Source of the DNA: Flavobacterium foetidum
GTDB taxonomy: Bacteria; Bacteroidota; Bacteroidia; Flavobacteriales; Flavobacteriaceae
Reading direction: 5' to 3'
Assembly: GCF_004634245.1 (NCBI RefSeq)
Contig: NZ_SJTF01000007.1
Span: forward strand, 1-64,000
DNA length: 64,000 nucleotides
The notes below the pieces were generated by a model. That model made no database searches. It saw nothing but the letters and a program-made list of their open reading frames with translations, and had not been told where the DNA came from. Shown here one piece after another: positions 56,440-64,000 of the stretch. Made by a program: the position numbers and the translations under genes. Within the stretch, counting starts at the first letter, position 1. Every line of letters begins with the position of its first letter.

Positions 56440-58089
56440 TTAGATTTTAATTTCTAACACATTAGCGTAAGAGAGTTCAGGTTTTCTATTAGGGAATTGC
56501 ACTTCTAAACCATTTGCACGTTGTATAAACTGAAGCTTTTCTCCTGTCGCTAATAATTTAACACCCTTAATTTTTTTGTCAATTAGCCCTGCTTTCTTAC
56601 CCAAGCTTTTAATAAAAACAGCATTTTCTGGCCATTCCATCACAGTTGCAAAAAGCTGACCGCCTTTTTGTACAAATCGAATATCTTGATCGGTATACGG
56701 TTTTCCTTTGCCCTCATTAAATCCTTGTGCCTTTAATGATTCTGCCGTTTCCTGTTGCGGGCCTTCGCCAAATATTTTCCATGGTCTTGTACCGTAAATG
56801 CTAGATCCGTTGATTTTCATCCAAACACCAATTTCTTCTACAATGGCACGTTCCAGCTCATCTATGCTGCCGTCACCTCTTACCGGAATATTAAGCATTA
56901 AGTTTCCATTCTTACTCACCACATCGACCAGCGTATGGATTACAGTCTTAGCCGATTTATATTTTTTCTTGTCATACACACTGCGATCATAATGCCAGTT
57001 TCCGATACAGGTATCTGTCTGCCATGGCAACGGTTCAATTTTATTGCTCTGTCCTTTTTCTATATCCCAGACAATGGCTTTTCGTTGCTGTTCGGTTAAG
57101 ATCTTGCCTGTTATTACTGCCTGTACGGTTGAATTCTTTTTCAAGCTTTTATTGTAGAGATGTGCTGCTATTCGAAGACCTGCATCGCTTATGGGCCATA
57201 AAGGCAAAGCTGTATCATCAAAGTAAACCATATCTGGATTGTACTTATCTATTAAATCTATTGTTCTGTTGTAAAACTTTTCACAATAAGCCGTTGAAGG
57301 TATAGAAGCGCCGTCTCCCCAATCCCACTGGCTGTTTACAGATGAATCCTTTGATGGTTTTTCGCTTAGTGGATGATTTTGAGCATAAAGGTCCTGAGGA
57401 TCTAAACCTTCCCACCAAGTTCCCTTTCCATCATACTTTGTGAGGCGTCCGTCATAGGGCACTCCCGCCAGCGGACCGTTTTTATCTGTACCTTGAGCAG
57501 TATCAAACCAGTTCCAAGCATGCGCTGCATGAACGCTTACAGCAAAAGGCAAATCTGCTTTTCTGGCTGCTCTCTCCCATTCTTTGATAATGTCTTTTTT
57601 GGGTCCAATTTTAGTCGAATTCCATTGTGGCTGAAATGTACTGTCATAAAGGTCCAAATTGTCGTGATGGTTTGCCATTGCCATAAAATACTTTGCTCCG
57701 GCTTTCTTGTACAGATCAACCAGCTCCTGAGCATTCCAGTTGTCAGCTTTCCAGACATTGATAACGTCTTTAAAACCAAATTTAGAAGGATGACCGTATT
57801 TTTCGAGATGATATTGGTACTGACGCGAACCTTCTTCATACATTCCTCTACCATACCAATCTCCTGCTTCGGGCTCGCATTGTGGTCCCCAGTGCGCCCA
57901 AATTCCAAACTTTGCATCTCGAAACCAATCCGGAACCTTATATTTCTGAAGTGAATCCCACGTAGGTTCAAATGGTCCTTCCAAAACAGGCGCTTGCGTG
58001 TCAAGAAACTGTCCGTGAGCCAATAAAGGCGATAGATAAAGTCCTGCCAAAGCGGACATTCCTAATTTTAAAGCATTTCTTCTGTTCAT
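56440..58089 (-). CDS. GH29 alpha-L-fucosidase
   Basis: This 549-aa protein has a twin-arginine-like leader (MNRRNALKLGMSALAG) and a (beta/alpha)8 GH29 domain. Visible GH29 motifs are WFRDAKFGIWAHWGP (about 35-50), KYFMAMANHHDN and YNPDMVYFDDTALP, where the Asp of the FDD segment (near 290) is the likely nucleophile; a C-terminal domain follows. It removes fucose from glycans in the periplasm. The gene stands alone between two repeat copies, divergent from an AraC gene that may regulate it. The acid/base residue is not securely identified. Confidence 0.9.
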   Translation of the reverse strand: MNRRNALKLGMSALAGLYLSPLLAHGQFLDTQAPVLEGPFEPTWDSLQKYKVPDWFRDAKFGIWAHWGPQCEPEAGDWYGRGMYEEGSRQYQYHLEKYGHPSKFGFKDVINVWKADNWNAQELVDLYKKAGAKYFMAMANHHDNLDLYDSTFQPQWNSTKIGPKKDIIKEWERAARKADLPFAVSVHAAHAWNWFDTAQGTDKNGPLAGVPYDGRLTKYDGKGTWWEGLDPQDLYAQNHPLSEKPSKDSSVNSQWDWGDGASIPSTAYCEKFYNRTIDLIDKYNPDMVYFDDTALPLWPISDAGLRIAAHLYNKSLKKNSTVQAVITGKILTEQQRKAIVWDIEKGQSNKIEPLPWQTDTCIGNWHYDRSVYDKKKYKSAKTVIHTLVDVVSKNGNLMLNIPVRGDGSIDELERAIVEEIGVWMKINGSSIYGTRPWKIFGEGPQQETAESLKAQGFNEGKGKPYTDQDIRFVQKGGQLFATVMEWPENAVFIKSLGKKAGLIDKKIKGVKLLATGEKLQFIQRANGLEVQFPNRKPELSYANVLEIKI

Positions 58090-58128
58090 CCTTTTATGTT
58101 TTTACATCGTTTTGTTTTTATTTCAAAT

Positions 58129-58322
58129 AACTCGTTGTGTGAAATTATTTTCAACACATAGAAACATAGCTTAACTAAACTTAAAAAAGGCGTTTCACTA
58201 GTTTTGAATGCACATAGTTAGCTATGTTTGGAAACTTGTTTCTTCCATTTTCTTTTTTCGCCACAAAAAACTATGCCTCTATGTGTTAAATGCTTCTATT
58301 TTTTAATTACACCCAACGGATT
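58129..58322 (-). repeat. Modular intergenic repeat, copy 4 (core type A)
   Basis: Inverted and near-identical partner of the copy at 9675-9869: the ends read aactcgttgtgtgaaatt and aattacacccaacggatt, and the core aacacatagaaacatagc ... ctatgcctctatgtgtt. Length 194 bp against 195 bp. Confidence 0.85.
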
Positions 58323-58466
58323 CAAATAATAATTTAATGATCATCATAGATAGTAAGAAATAAATACTAAAACCTGATTTAGACAAATATTTTATTTATA
58401 ATTTTAACAATTGTTTTTTCCTCATTATAAAAGTAAAGTTAATCGTAGCGCCTTATATAATTTTAT

Positions 58467-58504
58467 CTAAAAACGATTTTTTATTACCTAAAAGCGATTT
58501 TTAT
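58467..58504 (+). promoter_or_regulatory. Two direct repeats 21 bp apart before the AraC gene
   Basis: ctaaaaacgattttttat (58467-58484) and ctaaaagcgatttttat (58488-58504) share most bases and are spaced 21 bp, two helical turns. AraC-type dimers typically bind such tandem half-sites. The second ends 9 bp before the AraC ATG, so binding would block or adjust its own transcription. Confidence 0.55.
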
Positions 58505-58513
58505 AAAAATACT

Positions 58514-59392
58514 ATGCCGAAAAATGTCTTTAAATATTCTTTTTCACTATTACATATTGACTACGTAAAGCTTAATCATAAATGGAATTACTTTAACGTT
58601 ATCAGTCCGTACTATCGATTGTATTATATTGATGAAGGAGAAGGATTTATTTCTGACAGTTACGGAAAAAAGACTTTAGAACCAGGATATTTATATCTAA
58701 TTCCAAGTTATACTATCTGCAATCTTAATTGCGATGAATATTTAAGCCAATATTTTATTCAATTCATTGAAGAGTCTGCCGATGGGGTTTCCTTATTTGG
58801 CAATAACAGAAAAGTTCTTAAAATCGCTGCAGAGCAAACTGATATTGTCCTTATTAAAAGAATGCTTCAAATTAATCCTGGAAGAGGAATCAATAGGTCT
58901 GATAACCCGCAAGTATACGAGAGAAATGCTTACTACAAAGAATATATTGCGTTGAACGACACTATGAAAGCAAGCCTTAAGTTTGAAAATCAAGGAATTA
59001 TGTTGCAGCTGTTGTCAAGATTTCTACATAATGACGATTTGCAAACATCTGCAGTGCAACAGATTCCTTCTAAAATATTAGACACGATGAGTTATGTTCA
59101 GATTCATTTGAACAAAAATATTACCGTTTCACATCTGGCTGAGCGAATCAATCAGAATCAGGATTATTTTTCCAAACAATTTTTGATCCATACAGGCCAG
59201 CGTCCGTTAAATTTTATCCATGAAAAAAAAATAGAGCGTGCCCAATACCTGATCGCCACTACCAATAAGACATTTTTAGAAATCGCATTAGATACTGGTT
59301 TTTCAAATCTTCCGCATTTTTCAAAAATATTCAAACAGATAACTAGCCTGACTCCTAAGGATTATCGCGCCCAAATTAGTCTTTTAAAGTAG
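58514..59392 (+). CDS. AraC family transcriptional regulator (fucosidase-linked)
   Basis: This 292-aa protein has an N-terminal cupin-type sensor domain (about 15-140, VISPYYRLYYIDEGEGFISDSYGKKTLEPGYLYLIPS) and a C-terminal AraC HTH (about 195-290, ITVSHLAERINQNQDYFSKQF and FLEIALDTGFSNLPHFSKIFKQITSLTPKDYR). It is divergent from the fucosidase gene, so a role in controlling it, perhaps in response to fucose or a fucosylated sugar, is plausible but unproven. Confidence 0.92.
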   Translation: MPKNVFKYSFSLLHIDYVKLNHKWNYFNVISPYYRLYYIDEGEGFISDSYGKKTLEPGYLYLIPSYTICNLNCDEYLSQYFIQFIEESADGVSLFGNNRKVLKIAAEQTDIVLIKRMLQINPGRGINRSDNPQVYERNAYYKEYIALNDTMKASLKFENQGIMLQLLSRFLHNDDLQTSAVQQIPSKILDTMSYVQIHLNKNITVSHLAERINQNQDYFSKQFLIHTGQRPLNFIHEKKIERAQYLIATTNKTFLEIALDTGFSNLPHFSKIFKQITSLTPKDYRAQISLLK

Positions 59393-59468
59393 AAAAAAAT
59401 CCTTAACACTAATAAAATAAGGCCATAAAACAGTTTTTTGTATATTGCATGAAAATTTAATCTACACT

Positions 59469-59858
59469 ATGAAAACCTATTTAGGACGTATTATAATCCT
59501 AGTCAACGACTATGATGTTGCTTTCGAATTTTATAAGAATAATTTTAAATGCGAAAAAATATTCGATCAGACAGTTTCAGAAAATCTTCGTTTTCTTCAT
59601 GTCCGATTTAATGGCGATGTCAATAGCGGAATATGGTTTTTAAAAGCTGAAACACAAGAAGAAAAGTCCCTAGTCGGAAAACAAACTTCGGGACAGCCTC
59701 TTCTTGTGATCTATACAGATTCCTGCGAAGATCTTTATAATTCTATTAAGAATAACGGCGTAGAAATACTTGAACCTCTTGTATCTGACGAAGGAAGCAT
59801 TTATTTTCATTGTGCCGACCTTTATGGAAACCGCATTACGGTAGTAGAACTGCTATAG
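59469..59858 (+). CDS. VOC family (glyoxalase/bleomycin-resistance-like) protein
   Basis: This 129-aa protein shows the repeated beta-alpha-beta-beta-beta module of the vicinal oxygen chelate fold: YLGRIIILVNDYDVAFEFYKNNF, LRFLHVRFNG and YGNRITVVELL. The metal ligand set is not obviously complete, so it may be a non-enzymatic or weakly active member. The ATG at 59469 is preferred over the upstream TTG at 59445. It follows the AraC gene by 76 bp. Confidence 0.75.
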   Translation: MKTYLGRIIILVNDYDVAFEFYKNNFKCEKIFDQTVSENLRFLHVRFNGDVNSGIWFLKAETQEEKSLVGKQTSGQPLLVIYTDSCEDLYNSIKNNGVEILEPLVSDEGSIYFHCADLYGNRITVVELL

Positions 59859-59904
59859 TTTTAAACTCTATTTTGTGGATTACTATTGTGAGAGGTTATG
59901 GGAA

Positions 59905-61077
59905 TTACTTTATGATTTGTTCAATATAGGTTTCTAACATTTGTTTTTGGTATCCTTTGAATGCTGCTGTCAGCAACTGAATCTCATTCTTATATTTTTC
60001 TTTATTTGCTGAATTGAAAAGTTCTCTTGCCAATTCCAATATTATACGTTGCTTTAAAGAAAGATTGCCAAAAGGGTCAAAATAAGAATCAATTCGTGAT
60101 TTATTTTTCACCCCATTCCAGCTGAATTTCTGTTCACCGACATTATCCAGCAAAGAACGATACAGACTTACAGCTTCTTTAGAAGAAACTTTTTTTTGAT
60201 ATAGTCCATATTTTATTTTAAGAAAAGCTGTTTCAGCAGAATTATCATCTTTTAAATGCTCAAACGCATATTCTGTTAGTTTTGTGTTTACTTTTCCAAG
60301 ATAAGATTGCATACCAAGAAGATTAAAGGATAAAATAGCAAAGGCATCTTCTTTTTTAAAATTGTCATGAATTTCTTTTTCGGTTATAGTTCCGAAAGAA
60401 CTGGGTTGCAAAATTTCGTACCCATTTTCTTTGAGGTTTTTCTCAATGTCATTTTTATGAAAGGCTCCGATCACCACCAATACAGTATCTGATTCTTTAT
60501 AATTTTCTAATACCTTTTGTATTCTTCTAGCTTGGAGGAATGTACGATACAAAAATAATCTCCTCGGAAAATCAAAAGAGGTCTTTTCTGGATTTGTTTC
60601 ATACCACGATGCAATACTATCTCGATAGGATTGTTTATCTGCAAAATACAAATCGGCATCAAAATCATTTTTTTCTGTAAAAACGGTAAAACCTAAAAAA
60701 CCGCTTTTTTGTCTTGTAAATGCAGGCACTTCCAAATCTTTAATTCCAAATGCTAAATCCATATCATTCTCTGAAGGAATCCAGTCAATCGGATGCAAAG
60801 GTATACTCTTCTGTTTTGCATATGGTAGTAGTACATATTGTTGCTCGTAAGTGAACTCATAAAAATCATTTTTTGAAAATTCTTCAGGCGAACGTTCAAC
60901 ACAGATGCCCGATGGTTTTACTCTTTCAACAAATGCGCGAATAGCTGCTGGTTGCTGACCAAAGTTTACAAGCTGGACAGAATGACCGACACCCAATACT
61001 ACTACTTTTGCTTTCTGTGCATTTAAAAAAGGGATGAAAAGACTATTGAAAAGCGTTAAGAGAACAAGCTTCCTCAT
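59905..61077 (-). CDS. Exported TraB/TIKI-like (or DUF5694-like) protein
   Basis: This 390-aa protein has a signal peptide (MRKLVLLTLFNSLFIPFLNAQ) and two motifs typical of the TraB/TIKI/EreA-like fold: GVGHSVQ near residue 30 and IGAFHKNDIEKNL near 205, each with a conserved His, plus a Glu in CVERSPEE. This fold includes metalloproteases and hydrolases; activity here is unknown. It converges on the VOC gene with a 46-bp gap. Family assignment is by motif only. Confidence 0.6.
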   Translation of the reverse strand: MRKLVLLTLFNSLFIPFLNAQKAKVVVLGVGHSVQLVNFGQQPAAIRAFVERVKPSGICVERSPEEFSKNDFYEFTYEQQYVLLPYAKQKSIPLHPIDWIPSENDMDLAFGIKDLEVPAFTRQKSGFLGFTVFTEKNDFDADLYFADKQSYRDSIASWYETNPEKTSFDFPRRLFLYRTFLQARRIQKVLENYKESDTVLVVIGAFHKNDIEKNLKENGYEILQPSSFGTITEKEIHDNFKKEDAFAILSFNLLGMQSYLGKVNTKLTEYAFEHLKDDNSAETAFLKIKYGLYQKKVSSKEAVSLYRSLLDNVGEQKFSWNGVKNKSRIDSYFDPFGNLSLKQRIILELARELFNSANKEKYKNEIQLLTAAFKGYQKQMLETYIEQIIK

Positions 61078-61205
61078 TATTATAAGATTTTAAATATACA
61101 TTAACCTACATTTGTTTATTTCTGTAGTACATCGATACAGAACAAAAGTTTTATTGCAAAGAAAATGGACGTTACTCTTTTAAAATTGTAAAAATGGAAA
61201 CAAGG

Positions 61206-62018
61206 TTAAAGAAAAAACCAAATAGTTTCTTTTTCAGTGTCTACTTGCTCAAAAAAAGATTTAGGACTTTTGAGGGTAAGATCCTTAAAATCTTTAACGA
61301 AATGAGATTGATCATAGAATGAGTTCTTGTATGACAGCTGGGTGAGGTTTTTCACTTGATTTTTATCGAAGATAGCTTTTCGAAAGCGATGAATCTTTCT
61401 ATATTCCGACGCAGATTTTCCGATATTCTTCTTAAATAGTTTATTTAGATATTGTCTAGACATTTTATGCCTTTTTGCAATCTCTTCAATTCTAGTATTT
61501 GTCTCGATTGCGGCAATTATTTCTTTCATCGTAGAAAAATCTTTTTCTACAAATTTTGACAGCCAATAGTCTTCGAGCTCTTCAATTTGTTTTTCCCTAT
61601 CCAAAATACCGAAAATTTCTCCCATTTTAGTTTTGAAATCTGAAAACGGGTTAAATTCAATTTCTTTTGTACTGTCTTCGTCATAATAATTCTCTACCTT
61701 GTCTAAGAAAAAATGTATACCCATTGGCTTAAAATAAATAGTAACTTCATTCAATGGCTTTAAATAAAATATTTCAATAGGCGTGTTGTAGCGGTATGTA
61801 ATATTAGAAAAGATATTTTTTTTCTCCGAAGGCACAATTACTATCTTATTGTCACTTTGTTTGAGAGAACCGTTTTGGGTTATGGTCACTATAGTATAAT
61901 TGTTTGGAAAAGTCCAATAACTTATAGCGTCACTTTGATTGTCTTCGTCAATAAAATAATATCCTTCTATATATTTTTCCAGAATTTTATTTATCGGTTT
62001 GTAAAATTTTATTTTCAT
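61206..62018 (-). CDS. AraC family transcriptional regulator
   Basis: This 270-aa protein has an N-terminal beta-rich sensor (about 1-120, starting MKIKFYKPINKILEKYIEGY, of the DUF6597 kind) and a C-terminal AraC HTH (about 165-265, RIEEIAKRHKMSRQYLNKLFKKNIGKSASEYRKIHRFRKA and FYDQSHFVKDFKDLTLKSPKSFF). It lies 128 bp upstream of the TraB-like gene on the same strand; a regulatory link is possible. No other partner is evident. Confidence 0.88.
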   Translation of the reverse strand: MKIKFYKPINKILEKYIEGYYFIDEDNQSDAISYWTFPNNYTIVTITQNGSLKQSDNKIVIVPSEKKNIFSNITYRYNTPIEIFYLKPLNEVTIYFKPMGIHFFLDKVENYYDEDSTKEIEFNPFSDFKTKMGEIFGILDREKQIEELEDYWLSKFVEKDFSTMKEIIAAIETNTRIEEIAKRHKMSRQYLNKLFKKNIGKSASEYRKIHRFRKAIFDKNQVKNLTQLSYKNSFYDQSHFVKDFKDLTLKSPKSFFEQVDTEKETIWFFL

Positions 62019-62227
62019 ACTTTAATTTAGACAATCTTTTCTATTAAAAGATGGATTTGAAGCGTCTCAATAATGATTGCCGATGCTAAACTTTTTTAGA
62101 GCTTATTTGATAAATGCGCCCTGCTCGCTTGGACTTACAGATTTTTATATCCTAATTCAGCATACAGTTCTGCGACAGCAGAAGAGGAACAAGGCGCATT
62201 TTTTTATAACCTACGGTCAGGATTTAT

Positions 62228-62362
62228 TTAGGCAATTTCGGAGATAAGCAGGACTGCTATAAAAGAAAGTATAGAAAAAACCATCACATTGATGATTAAG
62301 CTTTTTCTTTTTACTGAATCCTGCGCCTTCTCTATTTCATTTATTCTTTTTCTTTTTTGCAT
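62228..62362 (-). CDS. Small membrane protein (44 aa)
   Basis: A 44-codon frame begins MQKRKRINEIEKAQDSVKRK and ends with a single hydrophobic helix (SLIINVMVFSILSFIAVLLISEIA). The positive N-terminus and one C-terminal helix look like a tail-anchored small membrane protein. The ribosome-binding site is weak, so this is a modest call. Confidence 0.4.
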   Translation of the reverse strand: MQKRKRINEIEKAQDSVKRKSLIINVMVFSILSFIAVLLISEIA

Positions 62363-62556
62363 AATAAACTTGTATTTTAACTTTAATAAGCGCAAAATTA
62401 TTGTGCATACTCAAAAGGTATTTACAATTTTACTGTCCGTTTTATCATAATTCGAATTTAAAAGGCTCATTCTGAAAAAATTTCTGTTGTAAAAAGAATC
62501 ATGATAAGTCCACGCTTTTACTATCCTGTTTTATATTCAATCAACAAATGTAAATA

Positions 62557-62581
62557 AATAAAGCTGCCAGTTGGCAGCCTA
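62557..62581 (-). terminator. Terminator of the 62619-62876 gene
   Basis: A perfect stem gctgcca/tggcagc with a 2-base loop is followed on the minus strand by tttatttattt, 40 bp past the stop. Confidence 0.65.
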
Positions 62582-62618
62582 TTCTTTTAAAACTAATCAA
62601 AATCACTAGATTGTAAAT

Positions 62619-62876
62619 CTAAAATTTTTCCGAATTTTCTTCTGAGTCATGTCCTTGTTGCTTTACCAATTTATTGTAAATCCCCAAAAGAAGAAACGGC
62701 GAAGCCCATTGCCCCACAAAAAGTGCCGAATGTCTTTTGCCTAAACATTTTAAAGTTAGTGAAGTTCCCATTGCAGCCAGAGAAGCGTACAAAAATAAAT
62801 CTGATGGCAATTTTGAAGTCTGCTCTTCGATTGCTTTAGCAGTACCGCCTTCGGTGTTTCCATTTTCTAATAACAT
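62619..62876 (-). CDS. Conserved small membrane protein
   Basis: This 85-aa protein has a polar N-terminus, then two hydrophobic segments (DLFLYASLAAMGTSLTLKCLG and SALFVGQWASPFLLLGIYNKLV) and a polar tail. The GKRHSALFVGQWASPFLLLGIYNKLVK stretch recalls a small protein family found widely in Bacteroidota. Function unknown. It is divergent from the glycosyltransferase gene. Confidence 0.75.
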   Translation of the reverse strand: MLLENGNTEGGTAKAIEEQTSKLPSDLFLYASLAAMGTSLTLKCLGKRHSALFVGQWASPFLLLGIYNKLVKQQGHDSEENSEKF

Positions 62877-63184
62877 AATTTGTAGTTTTTAAATTAGTAA
62901 GCCGAAAAGTAGAATTTAAGCAGGTTCCTTATTTACAGAATTAAGTTCCAATCTTACATACTGAGCCTTTAAACATTTGATTTAAAAACAATTACATACT
63001 TGTAATAAATCCCAACTCCTTACGCGTCACAGTTCCAAGAATTTTAATACTAAAATGAGAATTATATAATTTCAGTCGTTTTAATTGTAAGAATTACCTT
63101 TTATCTGCCGATACATTTGCTTTCATTCACATGAGTTTAAGAACTACATTCTTTTGTACCACAATCAATTAAATCCATTTTATT
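62877..63184. other. Divergent promoter region of the glycosyltransferase gene
   Basis: AT-rich spacer between the small membrane protein and the glycosyltransferase. No repeat or structured RNA element was recognised. Confidence 0.4.
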
Positions 63185-64000
63185 ATGTTAAACAATGTAA
63201 AACAGATAAGCAAAAATAATAACGCGATTCCTGTTATAGAACCGCATCAGGCTCAGTACTACGATATGATCGTATTCAGCCACCTACGTTGGAAATTTGT
63301 CTTCCAGCGTCCTCAACATCTTATAATTCGGATGGCTCAAAATATAAAAGTACTTTTTGTTGAAGAACCTTTACGAAATCACCAAGATGACAAACAGGGA
63401 ACTCTTACGGAAATCAATGAAAATCTCCACATCCTGCAACCCAATGTAGATCATATCGAAGATATTGCAGTTGTTCTTCCTGCCTTTGTCTCAAATAGGA
63501 ATATTAGTCTGGCTTGGTTCTACTCACCTGCTTTTTGTCCCTTGTTGAGTGTTTTTCAGTTTGATACCATCATATATGACTGTATGGATGAACTGACGTT
63601 ATTCAAGGGTGCGCCTCCACAGCTAATCGAACAGGAAAAATACCTAATGGCCAATGCCAACATCATTTTCACAGGCGGCAAATCACTTTATGAATCAAAG
63701 AAACAACTGCATAGCAACGTTTACTGCTTTCCAAGCTCCGTAGACCAAGAACATTTCGCTAAGGCTCAAAGCAACATCTCTGTTCCTGTTGACATAGGCG
63801 ATTTACCTACGCCAATTGTTGGGTATTATGGAGTTATTGACGAGAGAATCGATTTGGAACTAATAGCGGCAACTGCCAACAAACTTCCCGATGTGTCTTT
63901 TGTCATGATTGGTCCAATGGCCAAAATTGAGGAATCTGAACTTCCAAAATCATCCAATATCTATTATTTGGGAATGAAGTGTTATAACGAACTTCCGTGC
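63185..64000 (+). CDS. Glycosyltransferase, GT-B/GT4-like (partial, runs off the window)
   Basis: The open frame starts MLNNVKQISKNNNAIPVIEP and stays open to the last base (272 codons seen). The segments FSHLRWKFVFQRPQHLI, FDTIIYDCMDELT, IIFTGGKSLYESKKQ and PIVGYYGVIDERIDLELIA are typical of GT-B-fold sugar transferases, where a nucleotide sugar is used to build a glycan chain. The C-terminal half with the donor-binding site lies outside the window, so substrate and family cannot be refined. Confidence 0.85.
   Translation, partial: MLNNVKQISKNNNAIPVIEPHQAQYYDMIVFSHLRWKFVFQRPQHLIIRMAQNIKVLFVEEPLRNHQDDKQGTLTEINENLHILQPNVDHIEDIAVVLPAFVSNRNISLAWFYSPAFCPLLSVFQFDTIIYDCMDELTLFKGAPPQLIEQEKYLMANANIIFTGGKSLYESKKQLHSNVYCFPSSVDQEHFAKAQSNISVPVDIGDLPTPIVGYYGVIDERIDLELIAATANKLPDVSFVMIGPMAKIEESELPKSSNIYYLGMKCYNELPC

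Larger units (their letters stand above)
58090..58513. other. Fucosidase/AraC divergent promoter region
   Basis: It contains the type A repeat (58129-58322) only 40 bp from the fucosidase start and two direct repeats (58467-58504) just before the AraC gene. Because the repeat nearly touches the fucosidase gene, that gene's promoter is likely to lie inside or beyond it. Confidence 0.5.

Noticed and set aside
1..64000. CRISPR arrays, rRNA or tRNA genes, insertion-sequence transposases
   Set aside because: Repeats here are palindromic single elements, not regularly spaced units; no rRNA or tRNA signatures or transposase motifs were recognised.

Overview
The window looks like a chromosomal segment of a Flavobacterium-type Bacteroidota. 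The DNA is AT-rich, promoters carry TAnnTTTG -7 boxes, and there are two SusC/SusD pairs, an ECF sigma/FecR pair, a hybrid two-component (HTCS) regulator and many AraC-type regulators. No rRNA, tRNA, CRISPR array or insertion sequence was recognised.

Layout. 1-9.6 kb: an L,D-transpeptidase-like protein; an AraC regulator followed by an alpha/beta hydrolase, an acetyltransferase and a cupin lipoprotein; small envelope/stress-type proteins (PRC-barrel, 54-aa membrane protein, 64-aa lipoprotein); a GAF hybrid histidine kinase; a DUF3826 protein. 10.0-24.4 kb: one long block of ECF sigma, FecR anti-sigma, STN-SusC, SusD, TlpA-like thioredoxin protein, S9 peptidase and M16 peptidase, best read as a peptide capture and degradation system. 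25.3-37.8 kb: a beta-helix secreted protein, a GPH-family sugar symporter, SusD, SusC and a 1377-aa HTCS regulator. This is a glycan-type locus without a recognisable CAZyme. 38.4-48.9 kb: two neighbouring CheB-CheR-PAS sensor proteins (1088 and 2177 aa) and a single-domain response regulator; the smaller sensor has lost its phospho-acceptor His and several other key residues. 49.1-51.5 kb: a clear cobalamin riboswitch preceding an NAD-dependent epimerase and a core-MetE-like B12-independent methyltransferase. 51.7-56.1 kb: an AsnC regulator, a type II restriction-modification cluster (C5 methylase, a second nuclease-like gene and a BglII/BstYI-family endonuclease whose N-terminus is split off by a frameshift), and XRE and Crp/Fnr regulators. 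56.4-64 kb: a GH29 alpha-L-fucosidase with a divergent AraC regulator, a VOC protein, a TraB/TIKI-like protein, another AraC regulator, small membrane proteins and the start of a glycosyltransferase.

Across the window there are four copies of a modular intergenic repeat of about 175-195 bp. All share inverted ends (aacccgttgggtgaaatt type) but carry one of two different inner palindromic cores. Two copies bracket the fucosidase gene closely.

The observations most worth following are the B12-riboswitch epimerase/core-MetE operon, the frameshifted restriction enzyme beside an intact methylase, the paired CheBR sensors with different lost residues, and the modular repeat family. All family assignments come from reading motifs by eye; no database search was possible.
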